A stretch of 64,000 bases of DNA from Nodularia sp034931045 (GCF_034931045.1 NZ_JAYGHH010000002.1:1-64000); one strand, 5' to 3'; shown: positions 33,102 to 43,351, counted from the first letter of the stretch. The notes: generated by a model from the sequence alone, not told the origin. Numbers and translations: made by a program.

Positions 33102-33911
33102 TTAAACTTTTTCTTCTGTAACTAATGTTAAACTCACCCATTCGCCTTTATCGTTGTAGCTGCGAACCATGCGTTGGCGCAAGTTAGGCTGAATTAACCA
33201 ACCAACTTCTAAAAATAAAGGTTGACGCAACTGTACTTGTAACGGAGATGTGACAGACGCACCATCAGGGAGGAGTAATACTTGAACCTGCTTTTGGGGA
33301 TTTTGGTCAAAGTGAATAATTGAATCTTGGATAGTACCAGTTGAAGTAATTGTGCGATCGCCAAAAGTTAAACTTTGAATTAATCGCCCAGTATTATCTA
33401 ATTGTAATTTTAAATTGGTAGCGTAATGATTTGGAGAAGACCAATCTGGATATATCGTTACAGCTTCACCTTGCCATTCTCCCAATAAATCATCTATTTG
33501 TACCGATGGGCGTTCTACTGGTTCAGTTCCAGCTAAATATTCTCGAATCAGAGTTATTTTATCTAACTGACCAGTTTTATTAAATATTTGTACCAGACGT
33601 AAGCGGCGATTTTCATGAATTAAACCGAGTTCCGCCCCAAATTCTGTAAATGGTGCTAACTGAATTGAACCTTGGGAAAAAGCACCATTGGCAAAAAATA
33701 GCGTACTCTTAGCCACAGAACTGTATTCTAAAACTAAATCTTCTTGCCCTTGGCGGCTGACAATCTGGCGGATAGTCTGGTTATTTTCCAACCCTGACAA
33801 AGACACCACACTTTTGATATCTTCTAAAAGTGCGCCTTGGGGTGAGAATCGGGTAAATGAACCTTGCCATTCACCGAGATTTTGCAGTAAAGATTCCCAC
33901 TGAGTTGCCAT
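33102..33911 (-). CDS. DUF3598 family protein
   Basis: A 269-residue cyanobacterial protein of two lipocalin-like halves: QWESLLQNLGEWQGSFTRFS opens the first and VQIDDLLGEWQGEAVTIYPDW the second, both with the GEWQG motif at the start of a beta-barrel. This double calycin layout corresponds to DUF3598. No signal peptide. Function unknown; the phycobilin lyase CpcS/T proteins share the calycin fold, but there is no direct evidence for a chromophore-related role. Confidence 0.82.
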   Translation of the reverse strand: MATQWESLLQNLGEWQGSFTRFSPQGALLEDIKSVVSLSGLENNQTIRQIVSRQGQEDLVLEYSSVAKSTLFFANGAFSQGSIQLAPFTEFGAELGLIHENRRLRLVQIFNKTGQLDKITLIREYLAGTEPVERPSVQIDDLLGEWQGEAVTIYPDWSSPNHYATNLKLQLDNTGRLIQSLTFGDRTITSTGTIQDSIIHFDQNPQKQVQVLLLPDGASVTSPLQVQLRQPLFLEVGWLIQPNLRQRMVRSYNDKGEWVSLTLVTEEKV

Positions 33912-33935
33912 ACATTAAGTCCTGATTGCTATATT

Positions 33936-34838
33936 TTAATTCTTCGCAAACCGCCGCACAGCAAACAAACTGCCCATTAATCCTACCACTGCACCGAAAC
34001 TTAATAAGATTAAAGGTAATAGTAAAGCCTGTGCGGGACTAAGTTGCAAACCATTGGTAATAAATTGAATAAAATCTGGTTGATTCGCTAAAGATCGACT
34101 GATAAACTGTTCGATTAAAGAAATGAAACTCCAAGCGATCGCACCACCAACTAAACCGAAAGTAATTCCCTGTAAAATAAACGGTAGATAAATCCAAGCA
34201 GATGTCGCCCCTACCAGTTGCATAATTTCAATTTCTCGCCGTCGCGCCATGACAATTAGGCGAATGGTGGTAGTAGTGACTGCGATCGCAGTTAAAGTGA
34301 GAATCACTGTAATAGTCAAAGTAATCCAATTTAAACCCCGGTGCAATTGGGCAACGCGTTTAACTGCTTCATCTATATACTGCACAGTTTCCACACCCTG
34401 AATTTTAACCAGTTCAGTGGCTAAATTTGGGACAACTTCAGAATTACGAGCTTTTACCTTAATCTCATCAACTAGAGGATTATCCCCTAACTCTTGGGTC
34501 GCACCATCAATATTAGCAATGCCTAATTCCTCGACTAACTTAGTCCAAGCTTGTTCTTTCGTAATGGTTTGTATCCCTACGACATCGGGCATTTGGGCGA
34601 TAAATGGCTCAATACTGTGGGCTGGTGTATCTGGAGCCAGATAAACTGATACTTCTAACTGGCTACCAAACTGATTCAGGAGTTTTTCTACTTGCCAAGA
34701 AGTTTGTAGACTCAAACCAAATAGAAATAATAACACTGTGACGGTACTGATAGCCGCCCAATTCATCCAACCGCCCCGCAGTAAACCGAGGAAAGTTTCT
34801 TTGAGCAAATAGTCAAGTTTGGTCAAAAATTTAAACAC
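33936..34838 (-). CDS. ftsX: Cell-division protein FtsX
   Basis: A 300-residue ABC-type permease subunit that, with FtsE, regulates peptidoglycan hydrolases at the septum. Four membrane helices (about residues 28-50, 172-195, 222-245, 270-293) surround an extracytoplasmic domain (residues ~52-165). The C-terminal MARRRREIEIMQLVGAT-type coupling segment (MARRREIEIMQLVGATSAWI) is diagnostic. I choose GTG 34838, giving (M)FKFLTKLDYLLKETF, with GGGGTGG upstream. No ftsE is adjacent, the usual situation in cyanobacteria. Confidence 0.9.
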   Translation of the reverse strand: MFKFLTKLDYLLKETFLGLLRGGWMNWAAISTVTVLLFLFGLSLQTSWQVEKLLNQFGSQLEVSVYLAPDTPAHSIEPFIAQMPDVVGIQTITKEQAWTKLVEELGIANIDGATQELGDNPLVDEIKVKARNSEVVPNLATELVKIQGVETVQYIDEAVKRVAQLHRGLNWITLTITVILTLTAIAVTTTTIRLIVMARRREIEIMQLVGATSAWIYLPFILQGITFGLVGGAIAWSFISLIEQFISRSLANQPDFIQFITNGLQLSPAQALLLPLILLSFGAVVGLMGSLFAVRRFAKN

Positions 34839-34991
34839 GCACCACCCCAAAATCTAAATTGCATTGATAATCGTTATATATTTCTCCATTGAAATTTATA
34901 TTCAGGTGAATTTCTCCATCTCCACAGGGGGCTATGGGAGATTGATAGAATTGAAATAGTAGGAATTTTCACAACTTAGTCATTGATCATC

Positions 34992-35555
34992 ATGCCCTCT
35001 GAAATTGCTGTCGAGAAAAAAAAGTTAAAAAATCCGCCCTTGACACTTCACTATCTAGGCGATCGCGTGCTGCGTCAAGATGCCAAACGGATTGCAAAAG
35101 TAGACGATGAAATTCGGCAATTGGTGCGCGAAATGCTGCAAACTATGTACAGTAGCGATGGCATTGGTTTGGCTGCGCCTCAAGTGGGAATTCATAAACA
35201 ACTAATTGTCATCGATTGTGAACCAGATAACCCAGCTAATCCACCACTGGTATTGATTAACCCCACAATCAAACAGATGAGTAAAGAAGTCTGCGTTGCC
35301 CAAGAAGGGTGTTTAAGCATTCCTAACGTTTATTTAGATGTCAAGCGTCCCGAAGCCGTAGAAATTGCTTATAAAGATGAATACGGCCGTCCCAAAACCC
35401 TCAAAGCTACGGACTTACTCTCGCGCTGCATTCAACACGAAATGGATCACCTCAAAGGCGTGGTATTTGTAGATCGTGTGGATAATTCTTTGACTTTGGC
35501 TCAGGAGTTATCTAAAAATGGCTTCTCTTATCAAGCCGTGAAACCAGTAGCATAG
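34992..35555 (+). CDS. def: Peptide deformylase
   Basis: A 187-residue iron/zinc enzyme that removes the N-formyl group from nascent proteins. All three motifs are present: GIGLAAPQVG, EGCLSIP and QHEMDHLKG, which carry the metal-binding Cys and two His and the catalytic Glu. The ATG at 34992 is preferred over TTG 34983. It is divergent from ftsX. Confidence 0.96.
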   Translation: MPSEIAVEKKKLKNPPLTLHYLGDRVLRQDAKRIAKVDDEIRQLVREMLQTMYSSDGIGLAAPQVGIHKQLIVIDCEPDNPANPPLVLINPTIKQMSKEVCVAQEGCLSIPNVYLDVKRPEAVEIAYKDEYGRPKTLKATDLLSRCIQHEMDHLKGVVFVDRVDNSLTLAQELSKNGFSYQAVKPVA

Positions 35556-35565
35556 GGGACATATA

Positions 35566-35769
35566 GTGTATTTAACTCCAAAAAGCGGTTTATTTCTGGG
35601 TGGTTCTTGCATAACAGCGATCGCCGCCGTCGGTTCAGTGTTTGAACTTACCTCTGGACAACCAGATTTAGGTGTTCAGGTAACTGCAATTATCCTTGGA
35701 TTGAGCATTCCCCTCACAGGATTCTTTTTCTTTGCCGCAGTGAGGGACGCACGGGCTAACATTAAATAA
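35566..35769 (+). CDS. Small two-helix membrane protein
   Basis: A 67-residue protein with two hydrophobic helices (residues ~8-28 and ~38-60) joined by a short polar turn (ELTSGQPDLG) and a charged end (RDARANIK). It starts with GTG ten bases after def and ends at a strong terminator, so it is probably co-transcribed with def. I recall similar small proteins in cyanobacteria, but no function. Confidence 0.65.
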   Translation: MYLTPKSGLFLGGSCITAIAAVGSVFELTSGQPDLGVQVTAIILGLSIPLTGFFFFAAVRDARANIK

Positions 35770-35784
35770 GCATCAGGTACATAA

Positions 35785-35840
35785 AAAGGTAGAGGGATGA
35801 AGGAAAAGGCAAAATTCATCCTTCCACCTTTTATTTTTTC
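35785..35840 (+). terminator. Intrinsic terminator after the def operon
   Basis: AAAGGTAGAGGGATGAA (35785-35801) pairs with TTCATCCTTCCACCTTT (35815-35831) with two mismatches, followed by TTATTTTTTCT. A strong Rho-independent terminator. Confidence 0.85.
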
Positions 35841-35968
35841 TCTTTAGTTGGTAATAGGGACTACTCTGCGAGAAGCCGCTACGCGTCTACAGTCCCTCAA
35901 ACCAGGAATAGAGTTTACTGAGCCATGAAAATTTGAGAGGTTATTTGCGTAAGTTCTAAAATAAAAGA

Positions 35969-36763
35969 ATGCTGTCAGAAACAACTCCACTATTACGCCT
36001 ATCTCAAGGACATCTCAACCTACTAGAAGCTTGTCCGCGTAAATTTCAACACACTTACTTAGAACAACTCAACACACCTTTAAATCCCGAACACGAAGAA
36101 CACCAGACTTTGGGTAGTCAGTTTCACTTGCTGATGCAACAGCGAGAAATGGGTTTACCAATAGGTAGTTTCCTAGAAGCGGATACTCAACTAAAAAGCT
36201 GGATGTCAGGTTTTAGCAATGCAGCACCAGAGATTTTAACGCCAACTGACTCCCAAACTTTCCGTGAAAGCGAACATTATCGCATCCTGCAAACTCAAGA
36301 CTATTTGTTGACGGTTGTTTATGATTTATTCATAACAGATAGTCAAAAAGCCCAAATTCTTGACTGGAAAACCTATCCTAAACCACCAAATCAACGCAAG
36401 TTAGAACAAAATTGGCAAACACGTCTTTATTTGTATGTATTAGCTGAGACAAGCGACTATTTGCCCAAAAATATTTCTATGACTTACTGGTTTGTTCAGT
36501 CTGAAAGTCAACCGCAAAAAATTACATTTAATTATGATAATGTCCAGCATCAGCAGACAGCAAAAAAACTTAATCAACTATTGGATAAATTAACACATTG
36601 GTTGGCAGACTATCAAAAAAATCAACTATTGCCCCAAGTACCAGAAAATAGTCAAGACTGTAATTATTGTCATTTTGCTACACGTTGTGAACGTAGTCAA
36701 GTTAGCCCAGAACATCAAAAGAATTTACCAAATCTTGCCGATATTCAAGAAGTATCTTTCTGA
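35969..36763 (+). CDS. PD-(D/E)XK nuclease with Fe-S type cysteines (RecB/Cas4-like)
   Basis: A 264-residue protein. Cys22 (in EACPRKF) and three C-terminal cysteines at 231, 234 and 240 (CNYCHFATRC) form the four-cysteine iron-sulfur arrangement of AddB/Cas4/PDDEXK_1 nucleases. The active-site part ILDWKTYPK supplies Asp132-Trp-Lys134, with the preceding VVYDLFITD as the first acidic strand and QTRLYLYVLAE as the Gln/Tyr motif helix. It is complete and lies in an operon-like run with a GNAT gene and recJ. No CRISPR array or other cas gene is present, so Cas4 itself is unlikely; a repair nuclease is more likely. Confidence 0.85.
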   Translation: MLSETTPLLRLSQGHLNLLEACPRKFQHTYLEQLNTPLNPEHEEHQTLGSQFHLLMQQREMGLPIGSFLEADTQLKSWMSGFSNAAPEILTPTDSQTFRESEHYRILQTQDYLLTVVYDLFITDSQKAQILDWKTYPKPPNQRKLEQNWQTRLYLYVLAETSDYLPKNISMTYWFVQSESQPQKITFNYDNVQHQQTAKKLNQLLDKLTHWLADYQKNQLLPQVPENSQDCNYCHFATRCERSQVSPEHQKNLPNLADIQEVSF

Positions 36764-36778
36764 ATTATAGAGAATTAT

Positions 36779-37408
36779 ATGAAAAGCTTTGATGAAACTG
36801 ATTTAATTTATGTTCGTGAATTAGGGATAGATGATATTTCACCCGTTTACCACTTAGGTGAACAGCTATTCACCAGTGATTTATATCCTTATTTATATCG
36901 TACCTGGGATGAATGGGAAGTAATTGGACTGTACAATACAGATCCGGAATATTGTTTAGTTGCGGAAACAGATGGAGAATTAGCCGGGTTTATTTTAGGA
37001 ACTATCATCACCAAAGCATCCTGGACTTATGGTTACATATTGTGGTTAGCTGTGAATCCAAAATTTCAGCGTCGGGGAGTAGCAGATAAATTAGTTGATA
37101 AAGCGATCGCGCGGATGATTGAAGATGGGGCGCGATTCATGCTAGTAGATACAGATCCCACCAACAATCCAGCCGTCAAATTTTTTAACCGCAAAGGATT
37201 CGGAAATATCCGCCAGCACATTTTCTTGTCAATGAATTTAAGCAAACATGAACATTATGGCAGACTAATTGATTACGAACATCAAAAAGCCGAAAGAGCT
37301 GGTTATAGGCGCACTCGTCCAGCAATTCGCGCCCGTAAACCTGAAGGAATTGCTAATGACGTAATTCTCAATCCTTTGGTAAATGAAACTCAAATAAATG
37401 ATGAATAA
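36779..37408 (+). CDS. GNAT-family N-acetyltransferase
   Basis: A 209-residue acetyltransferase with the GNAT fold: VRELGIDDISPVYHLGEQLF, the acetyl-CoA loop WLAVNPKFQRRGVADKLVDK (Q/RxxGxG/A) and DTDPTNNPAVKFFNRKGFG. A C-terminal extension after residue ~155 is basic (RAGYRRTRPAIRARKPEG), beyond the usual RimI length, and may bind nucleic acid or a ribosomal target. The substrate is unknown. It follows the nuclease gene by 15 bases. Confidence 0.88.
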   Translation: MKSFDETDLIYVRELGIDDISPVYHLGEQLFTSDLYPYLYRTWDEWEVIGLYNTDPEYCLVAETDGELAGFILGTIITKASWTYGYILWLAVNPKFQRRGVADKLVDKAIARMIEDGARFMLVDTDPTNNPAVKFFNRKGFGNIRQHIFLSMNLSKHEHYGRLIDYEHQKAERAGYRRTRPAIRARKPEGIANDVILNPLVNETQINDE

Positions 37409-37598
37409 ATAATAAATATCGTTTGTAAAATGGCAAAAAATAATTAACCAAAGATGAACACAGATAGGAAATTTATTTGTAAAAATTTCTCCTTCTTTTC
37501 TCATTCTTTTTTTGTGTACTTTGCGCCCTTTGCGGTTTGTTATTATTCATTTCAATAATTTCAGGTAATTTCGCATAACTTAATTATTAAAAAACTCC

Positions 37599-39941
37599 AT
37601 GCAGTGGATTATAGAAACACCCGAAAAACCACCAGACTGGTTCATCCAAATAGTCAAACAGTATACACCAGCATCAAGCGGATTATATGCAGCGCAATTA
37701 TTATGGCAAAGAGGAATTAAAGACGAGCAACAACTAGCAGTCTTTACCGACTATAAAACTTATCAACCAGCCAGCCCATTTGAATTTGGCGAAGAAATGC
37801 AGTTAGCCATAGAAAGACTGCAACAGGCACGAAATAACAACGAAAAAATTGCCATTTGGGGAGACTTTGACGCGGATGGAATTACCGCCACTGCTGTTTT
37901 ATGGGATGGTTTGGGACAGTTTTTTGAGCAAAATACCCAGTTAACTTATTACATCCCCAATCGCCTGAAAGAATCCCACGGACTCAATTATCTAGGAATT
38001 GATAATTTACAAAAACAAGGTTGTAAATTAATAGTAACTTGCGACACAGGTAGCACCAATATTAATGAAATTATTTATGCTCAAAAATTAGGAATAGATG
38101 TCATAGTTACAGACCACCATACATTACCAGAACAACGTCCACCAGTTGCGGCAATTATTAACCCCCGCTATTTACCAAGTGAACATCAGTTATTTCATCT
38201 TTCTGGGGTAGCAGTAGCTTTTAAAGTAATTGAAGCTCTTTATTTAACCTTACCAAATATTCCCCAAAATCCCTTAGCAGATTTATATGATTTAGTCGCA
38301 GTGGGATTAATTGCCGATTTGGTGCAGTTAAGTGGAGACTGTCGGTATTTAGCGCAATTAGGTATTCAAAGATTGCAAGCCGACTTTCAGCAACCAGTCA
38401 CAACTAGACGACGGCCAGGGGTAGGGCGATTATTAGAATTATGTCAGAAAAATGGCGATCGCCCCACAGATATTTCCTTTGGTTTAGGGCCACGTATTAA
38501 CGCTGTGAGTCGCATTCAAGGTGATGCTCGTTTTTGCGTAGAGTTATTAACTAGCCGGGATCTTAAACATTGTCATCAACTAGCCGAAGTTACAGAACTC
38601 GCCAACACCCGCCGCAAGTCTTTACAAAAAGATGTCCAAGCACAAGTAACACAAAAACTTGCTCAGATAGACTTATCAACCACCAGCGTTATTGTCTTAG
38701 AAGATACACAATGGCCAGCCGGAGTATTAGGTTTAGTAGCTGGACAAATAGCCCAAGAAACAGGCCGTCCCACTGTTTTATTGAGTACAGAAGGACGAAC
38801 ACAAGGTACTACCCCTACCCCCTACTCCCCACTCCCTACTCCCCTCTTAGCCCGTGGTTCTGCCCGTTCTGTCAATTTGGTGGATTTATACCAATTAGTC
38901 AAACAGCAAGAACATTTGTTACATAGCTTTGGTGGACATCCCTTTGCCGCAGGTTTGAGTTTATTAGTAGAAAATATTCCGCTATTTACAGAGGCGATTA
39001 ATCAACAGTTACGGCAATCTTTAGGGGGAACAAATCTCACTCCCACTGTGCAAGCAGATTTAACAGTAACTGTCGCCAATTTAGGCAAAGAGTTATTTTT
39101 AGAACTCAAACTTCTGGAACCTTGCGGAATGGGAAACCCTGTGCCAAAACTGCTAATTCAAAATTGCTGGTTTGAAAATTCTTGGCATCGCAATCAGCAA
39201 GATTGGAAAGGCAAAAAGGTGCAGTACATTAAAACTGATTTTGATATTCGAGATGAGTCTACTAAAAGCCGATTTCCTGGGATTTGGTGGGGACACTATA
39301 AAGATGAATTGCCTGTAGGTAGATGTGATTGCATTGCCGAACTAGATTATAATACCTTTAAAAAACGCTATGAAATTAGATTAATTGCTGTGCGTTCTGT
39401 GGAGAATTCAGACGCGATAAATGGCGTTTCTAGTCAGATTATATTAGATTGGCGAAATCAAGAATACTCAGAACTAAAAAATCAGCATTCAGCAGTTTTG
39501 ATGGAAAATTGTCCAACGAACTGGGATGATTTACGTGTATCATTAAAGCGATGTCTCTATAATAATCAACAATTAGCGATCGCTTGGTCTAAACCCAATC
39601 ATCAACCACCCCAGGAAATTTGGCTAACTTTAGTTGGTATTGCTAAATACCTGAGTCGCACAAATCAATCAGTTACCCGCTTCCAACTTGTAGAAAAACT
39701 CGGCATCCGTGACCAAACTTTATTTTGGGGAATCGAAGCTTTAAAATCTTTGGGGTTCACAGTCACAAGACAAGACCGTGATTTGCACATTAGTTGGCAT
39801 CCCAGCATGAACTCAGAAGGCTTTAACGATGCCGCTTTAGAAAGATTTTTAGCAGCCATCCGCGAAGAACAATTTCAGCAAGATTATTTTGCCGAAGTTT
39901 CTCTATCCACAATTATAGCGATCGCCAATAGACCTGCATAA
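37599..39941 (+). CDS. recJ: Single-stranded-DNA exonuclease RecJ, with an in-frame repeat insertion
   Basis: A 780-residue 5'-3' ssDNA exonuclease for recombination and mismatch repair. The DHH motifs are visible: DFDADGITATAVLWDGL, CDTGSTN, VTDHHTLPE, and SGVAVAFKVIEAL. The DHHA1 domain has ARGSARSVNLVDLYQL and SFGGHPFAAGLSLL. C-terminal residues ~480-780 form the OB and cyanobacterial tail. Residues ~404-417 (TTPTPYSPLPTPL) are encoded by the pyrimidine-rich intergenic repeat of this genome (38808-38848), just before the GSARS motif; in other RecJs this is a short loop. The frame stays open, so the enzyme may still work. Confidence 0.93.
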   Translation: MQWIIETPEKPPDWFIQIVKQYTPASSGLYAAQLLWQRGIKDEQQLAVFTDYKTYQPASPFEFGEEMQLAIERLQQARNNNEKIAIWGDFDADGITATAVLWDGLGQFFEQNTQLTYYIPNRLKESHGLNYLGIDNLQKQGCKLIVTCDTGSTNINEIIYAQKLGIDVIVTDHHTLPEQRPPVAAIINPRYLPSEHQLFHLSGVAVAFKVIEALYLTLPNIPQNPLADLYDLVAVGLIADLVQLSGDCRYLAQLGIQRLQADFQQPVTTRRRPGVGRLLELCQKNGDRPTDISFGLGPRINAVSRIQGDARFCVELLTSRDLKHCHQLAEVTELANTRRKSLQKDVQAQVTQKLAQIDLSTTSVIVLEDTQWPAGVLGLVAGQIAQETGRPTVLLSTEGRTQGTTPTPYSPLPTPLLARGSARSVNLVDLYQLVKQQEHLLHSFGGHPFAAGLSLLVENIPLFTEAINQQLRQSLGGTNLTPTVQADLTVTVANLGKELFLELKLLEPCGMGNPVPKLLIQNCWFENSWHRNQQDWKGKKVQYIKTDFDIRDESTKSRFPGIWWGHYKDELPVGRCDCIAELDYNTFKKRYEIRLIAVRSVENSDAINGVSSQIILDWRNQEYSELKNQHSAVLMENCPTNWDDLRVSLKRCLYNNQQLAIAWSKPNHQPPQEIWLTLVGIAKYLSRTNQSVTRFQLVEKLGIRDQTLFWGIEALKSLGFTVTRQDRDLHISWHPSMNSEGFNDAALERFLAAIREEQFQQDYFAEVSLSTIIAIANRPA

Positions 39942-39951
39942 TTGCACTAAT

Positions 39952-42049
39952 CTAAAGATGCGCTTCTCCCAGTAAAACAATAGAACCGGTTAACTCTTCA
40001 ATCACCTGAGTTGTCACTTGACTAACGGCTAACCCGCCTGTGGTACGATAACGGACAGAACGCAAAACTGCTAAATCAAAAGTTTGTGCTTCCCTGACTA
40101 TAGCTTTCGCAACATCATCATCTATAATGATTTGAATTTTTGTATTCACCTGTAAATGACTTTTAGAAACAATATCAGACAATTGAATAGTAAATTGTTC
40201 TACTAAATTAGAGGGAGTTTTGCTATTAGAAACGTGTAATAGTACAACCTCCGCCTTGTTCACATCAGCCAACATTTCTGCAAACCGCCAAGCGCTGATA
40301 GTTTGAGGTCTTAAATCTCCAATTGGAACAATAATTCTCTGGATTGTTGTGGGACTACTTACTAAGCGTGTAACTGCCACAGGACAATGCGAAGACCAAA
40401 AAACACTATCAATTACATTACCAAACAAACGGGCGCGTAAACTGGTTGTTCTAGACCAACCCATTACTATTAAACTAGCATTTTGTTCTCGACTAGTGCG
40501 GCTAATAGCCAAAGCGATATCATCATCAATCCGAATTGCTGTTGATACTTTTACATTAAATTCCTGACTGATTTCTTCAGCCACTTTTAATCTTTGCTGA
40601 CTTTGCTCTAGTGATATTCCTAAATGTGGATCATCCATGTGAACATGAGCTTTAGTAATAGCTAAGGGTAAAATTTTCCCAGATTCATGTTGAGCTATTA
40701 AGGCTGCCATTTCTATTAAATAGCGTTGAGTTTGGGGGTTGTATATTGGTACTGCTACAGTGNNNNNNNNNNNNNNNNNNNNNNNNNTGCTGCGTTTTTT
40801 CTGGTGGTTGACTATCATAATTTTCCCACCAAGTTGAAATATTTTCTGCTTCTAAATCTGTTTGGGGCATTTGTAACAACGCCGCAAATCGTGATGTAAT
40901 TAATGGCCCCATAATTGAAGTAACTAGCATGAGAACAATCACACTATTTAAGACACCTTCACTAATTAGTCTTTCACCAGCAGGATTTAATGTTTGATAG
41001 GCGACTAAGGCTGCTGCTAATGTAGCGGCTACCTGTGGCAGTGATAATGACCACATTGTGAGCATTTGAGCAGTGTTATAGCGGTAAATTAACTTTGTTA
41101 AAAATGCCGCTATAAATTTGCTAGAAATCAAAGCTAATACAATTACCACTGTTAGCCAAATTGAACCAAGGGTTTTGATAAATGCAGGAATATTAATTAA
41201 CAGTCCCATATCTACAAAGAAACAAGGGATAAATAAGACGCTGCCGATAAATTCAATTTTTTCTTTAACTGGGCTGCGTCCCACAACATCATTAACTGCT
41301 AAACCTGCTAAAAATGCCCCAACAATTTTTTCAACTCCAACTATCTGCGCTCCCACAGATGCCAAAAATAAAGCTAGTAAGATGAATAAAAATTGGTTAC
41401 TTTGTTCATCTCCAGAACGGCGAAAAAATTCTTTACCTGCCCAATCAAAGCCAAAAAATACAATAGCAGAATAAATGGTTAATCCACTTAATAAAGTTAC
41501 TAAACTAATTGCCGAAAATTCTCCCCGATGAATTCCCACACAAATTGCTAACACTAGTAAAGCAGCTGTGTCAGTAAAAATTGTCGCCCCTACTGTGACT
41601 GTCACAGATTCATTCATTACAACTCCCAGACGACTAACAATGGGATAAGCTAAGAGAGTATGGGAGGCTAGTAAAGAACCAATCAGAACAGAAGCATTCC
41701 AGCTAAAACCGAACAATCGCCCTACACATATCCCAGCAATTAAGGGGAAAATAAATGTGAAAAATCCAAATACAATTGAGCGATTTTTAGTTTTACGAAA
41801 CTGTCCTAAGTCAATTTCCAACCCGGCAACAAACATTAAATAAACTTTGCCGATATCTGAAAGCAGTTTGATAGTTTCGGAGTTAGTATCTAAAAGCTTT
41901 AACCCATTTTGCCCTAGCACCATACCTGCTACCAACAAACCCACTAATCCTGGTAGTCGTAGGCGTTCAAATATAGGAGGTATAGTAAAAATTACTGTCA
42001 GGAGAATTGTAAACTGAATAATGGGACTGTCAAGTAAGTTTGATGTCAT
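39952..42049 (-). CDS. CPA2 cation/proton antiporter with two universal-stress-protein domains (gap inside)
   Basis: The N-terminal part (~ residues 1-390) has 12-13 membrane helices of the KefB/NhaS-type Na+(K+)/H+ antiporter fold (PGLVGLLVAGMVLGQNGLKL, ASHTLLAYPIVSRLGV, VGAFLAGLAVNDVVGRSPVK). The C-terminal part, after the 25-N gap, holds two USP-like domains: TVAVPIYNPQTQRYLIEMAA ... ASLIVMGWS...SHCPVAVTRL, then RIIVPIGDLRPQTISAWRFA. One gene is most likely; the gap changes frame and its length is a placeholder. USP domains may bind ATP or c-di-nucleotides and control transport; that is inference. Confidence 0.88.
40763..40787. other. Assembly gap (25 N) inside the antiporter gene
   Basis: Exactly 25 N between the antiporter membrane domain and the first USP domain. 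The frames on either side require a length divisible by three, so 25 is a placeholder. Confidence 0.95.
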
Positions 42050-42623
42050 TGGTTAGTTATTCAACAAGCTAAATGAACAAATAAACTATGGCAAATTGCA
42101 AAGGGCTGAGTATCAAGCCAGTAGGGGCGGGTTGATTAAAATTATTGTTGGTAATTGAGCATATCTCTAAAGTTCCTATAATTCAAGGTTTTGAATCTAT
42201 CAATCCTGTTCTCAATTATGTAAAAATCGCTGTAATATATAAGGTATACACCGATTGATAGGTTAATAAAAGAAATAATTATTTAGAGCATAACTACTGC
42301 AATTATATTATTTTCTAATTATATCTTAATCAAGACTAATAAAAAAGCAAAAATCAAAATCTGAGGTTGATTTTGTCAAATGACTAATAACTATCAATTA
42401 CTTAGTTTTTAATTCCACAGGAGTTGATTTGGAATATTGGAGTTTAAAAAATAGATTTTATCTCTGAAAGTGATAAATACCAAGCTAACTCAGGTATTAT
42501 ATATAATTAGTTAGTATGCCGTAAGTCAGAGAAAAAATTCTTGAAAAAGATATATCAGAATATTCTTGACGGTTGCTATTAATGATAATTTTAAGGGTTG
42601 GGAACACTTAAAAGTTTAAGTTT
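42050..42623. other. Divergent intergenic region, 574 bases, with palindromic element copy B
   Basis: It lies between the antiporter (minus) and chlM (plus). The segment 42121-42180 (GTAGGGGCGGGTTGATTAAA ...GAGCATATCTCTAA) is a second copy of the element at 60577-60637, with a decayed right end. The rest is very AT-rich and contains TATAATTAGTTAGTATG near 42500. I see no RNA gene. A light-regulated chlM promoter is expected somewhere in the last 200 bases but cannot be pinned down. Confidence 0.55.
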
Positions 42624-43310
42624 ATGAACGTAGCTGATGATAAAACGATTGTTCGCGAGTATTTTAATTCCACAGGATTTGACCGTTGGCGGCGAATTTA
42701 CGGCGATGGCGAAGTCAACAAAGTCCAGCTAGATATCCGCACCGGACACCAGCAAACTGTAGATACGGTTATTGGCTGGCTGAAAGACGATGGTAATTTA
42801 TCAGAATTATCAATCTGTGATGCTGGTTGTGGTGTGGGTAGTCTGAGCATCCCCTTAGCGGTAGATGGTGCTAAAATCTATGCCAGCGATATTTCTGAAA
42901 AAATGGTGACAGAAGCCAAGGATAGAGCTTTAGCAACCTTGGAAAATTCCGAAAATACCACTTTTGCTGTCCAGGATTTAGAATCTTTGAGTGGTAGCTA
43001 TCATACAGTTATTTGCTTGGACGTGCTGATTCACTACCCCCAAGAAAAAGCTGATGAAATGGTTTCTCACCTTTGTTCTTTGGCAGAATCACGGGTAATT
43101 ATGAGCTTTGCGCCCAAGACCTGTGCTTTGAGTATACTTAAAAAAATTGGCAGTTTCTTTCCTGGCCCTAGTAAAGCCACTCGCGCCTATCTGCATCGTG
43201 AGGCTGATGTGGTGAAAATCCTGGAAAGTAATGGTTTTACGGTACAACGCCAAGCGATGACTAAGACTCGTTTTTATTACTCGCGTCTACTGGAAGCTAC
43301 GCGCAAATAA
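42624..43310 (+). CDS. chlM: Magnesium protoporphyrin IX methyltransferase
   Basis: A 228-residue SAM-dependent enzyme that methylates the C13 propionate of Mg-protoporphyrin IX in chlorophyll synthesis. The opening VREYFNSTGFDRWRRIYGDG is a family hallmark; SAM motif I is CDAGCGVGSLSIPLA (near residue 72), and CLDVLIHYPQEKADEMV and SFAPKT follow. Length matches cyanobacterial ChlM. Likely bound to the thylakoid or plasma membrane near Mg-chelatase. Confidence 0.95.
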   Translation: MNVADDKTIVREYFNSTGFDRWRRIYGDGEVNKVQLDIRTGHQQTVDTVIGWLKDDGNLSELSICDAGCGVGSLSIPLAVDGAKIYASDISEKMVTEAKDRALATLENSENTTFAVQDLESLSGSYHTVICLDVLIHYPQEKADEMVSHLCSLAESRVIMSFAPKTCALSILKKIGSFFPGPSKATRAYLHREADVVKILESNGFTVQRQAMTKTRFYYSRLLEATRK

Positions 43311-43351
43311 AGTTAGAATTGCGACGAGGAATTTAAATACTTGTCGCAATT

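Noticed and set aside
35969..36763. Cas4
   Set aside because: The motifs fit the wider RecB/PDDEXK_1 group, and there is no array, cas1, cas2 or effector nearby.
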